Assembly: GCA_017958895.1 (NCBI GenBank)
Contig: JAGDBT010000025.1
Coordinates: forward strand, 1 to 5,611
DNA length: 5,611 bases
Reading direction: 5' to 3'
DNA from: Alphaproteobacteria bacterium
GTDB lineage: Bacteria; Pseudomonadota; Alphaproteobacteria; RF32; CAG-239
Position 1 is the first letter of the stretch. The number at the start of each line of letters is the position of its first letter. The notes beneath the pieces are model-generated. The model made no database searches. It was not told the origin of the DNA and saw nothing but the letters and a program-made list of their open reading frames with translations. Positions 5,307-5,611 of this stretch are shown here, in pieces. A program made the position numbers and the translations under genes.

Positions 5307-5611
5307 ACAAAAGCGAAGAGACCTTTGAAGCCATAAATAAAACTATTGCGGAAATGAAAGCAGACTTTGAAAAAGAAGAGGTCAGCATCATCAAATCAAT
5401 ATCAGCCGGCACGGCCGTGGTGGGCGGCTTGGAAAATGTTCAGATGGAAGAGTTGTTGGACTTTCCGCACAATGTGAAAGGTATGGTACAGACTCTCAAT
5501 GAAGATTCCGTAGGCGTGGTATTTTTGGATAATCCGGAAGCACTGAAAGCGGGGGATAGAGTTCGCCGCAGTAAACGGGTTTTAGATGTACCGGTAACGG
5601 AAAGCTTGTTG
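5303..5611 (+). CDS. atpA: N-type F1 ATPase subunit alpha, N-terminal part (cut by window edge)
   Basis: The first 103 codons of the non-catalytic alpha subunit, open to the right edge. The N-terminal helix (about 1-27), rich in Glu and Lys, should contact the peripheral stalk. The beta-barrel domain follows, with SAGTAVVGGLENVQMEELLDF (34-54), matching the S-x-G-D-G-I-A-x-V-x-G-L-E-N-V of alpha subunits, then VKGMVQTLNEDSVGVVFL (58-75) and a G-D-x-V-R-R-S (84-90) segment. The run DVPVTESLL at the end is the usual DVPVGxxLLG just before the nucleotide-binding domain. The ATG at 5303 overlaps the atpF stop (ATGA), with GAGG at 5293-5296 as ribosome site, 6 bases away. The Walker A region and the arginine finger lie outside the window. 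Alpha directly after b, with no delta gene between, fits the N-ATPase order. Confidence 0.95.
   Translation, partial: MNKSEETFEAINKTIAEMKADFEKEEVSIIKSISAGTAVVGGLENVQMEELLDFPHNVKGMVQTLNEDSVGVVFLDNPEALKAGDRVRRSKRVLDVPVTESLL

Larger units (their letters stand above)
1011..5611 (+). other. N-ATPase operon atpDCQRBEFA (continues past right edge)
   Basis: Eight co-directional ATPase genes occur in the order beta, epsilon, Q, R, a, c, b, alpha. This is the order known for the N-ATPase subfamily and differs from the housekeeping order (a, c, b, delta, alpha, gamma, beta, epsilon). Junctions are D/C 4-base overlap, C/Q 14-base overlap, Q/R 8-base overlap, R/B 11-base overlap, B/E 23-base gap, E/F 20-base gap and F/A 4-base overlap. 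No terminator-like hairpin is visible between any of them. Most starts carry a good purine-rich ribosome site. I could not identify a convincing promoter before atpD; transcription may begin in or upstream of the mutT gene. A gamma gene (atpG) is expected after atpA but is outside the window. Confidence 0.93.

Noticed and set aside
1..5611. A novel defence or mobile system, CRISPR array, tRNA or insertion sequence
   Set aside because: No direct repeat array, inverted-repeat ends, transposase motif or tRNA-like cloverleaf is apparent; the window is filled by recognisable genes.

Overview
The window is protein-coding almost from end to end, all on the + strand. It is dominated by an alternative F-type ATPase operon of the N-ATPase class (the atpDCQRBEFAG arrangement). 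Bases 1-473 are the C-terminal end of a sensor histidine kinase. Bases 546-965 are a small MutT-like Nudix hydrolase. From 1011 to the right edge run eight tightly packed ATPase genes: atpD (beta), atpC (epsilon), atpQ, atpR (two small membrane proteins), atpB (a), atpE (c), atpF (a long b subunit with a delta-like tail) and the first 103 codons of atpA (alpha). The rest of atpA, and by the family's usual order atpG (gamma), should lie just beyond the window.

The N-ATPase assignment rests on several independent signs. The beta gene comes first and alpha near the end. Two small hydrophobic genes sit between epsilon and the a subunit. The c subunit carries a carboxylate in both helices. No separate delta gene lies before alpha, and the b subunit is about 100 residues longer than usual. 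The genes overlap by 4 to 14 bases or are separated by only about 20 bases, so they are very probably co-transcribed and translationally coupled. The strongest Shine-Dalgarno of the cluster is in front of atpE, which fits the need for many c subunits per complex.

The complex should couple ATP turnover in F1 (alpha, beta, gamma, epsilon) to ion movement at the a/c interface in the membrane. In N-ATPases this is thought to work mainly as an ATP-driven ion-exporting pump next to a separate housekeeping ATP synthase; whether this genome has that second operon cannot be seen here.

The organism looks like a Gram-negative bacterium, probably an AT-leaning alphaproteobacterium: the histidine kinase fragment begins with a LAF-x-SGEGGE stretch typical of alphaproteobacterial EnvZ-like kinases. 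This is a moderate-confidence inference. I do not see an undescribed system here. The points worth a second look are residue-level oddities in the ATPase (c-subunit loop Arg to Gln, altered glycine pattern in c helix 1, a beta-subunit Arg to Gln) and the b-delta architecture of AtpF.
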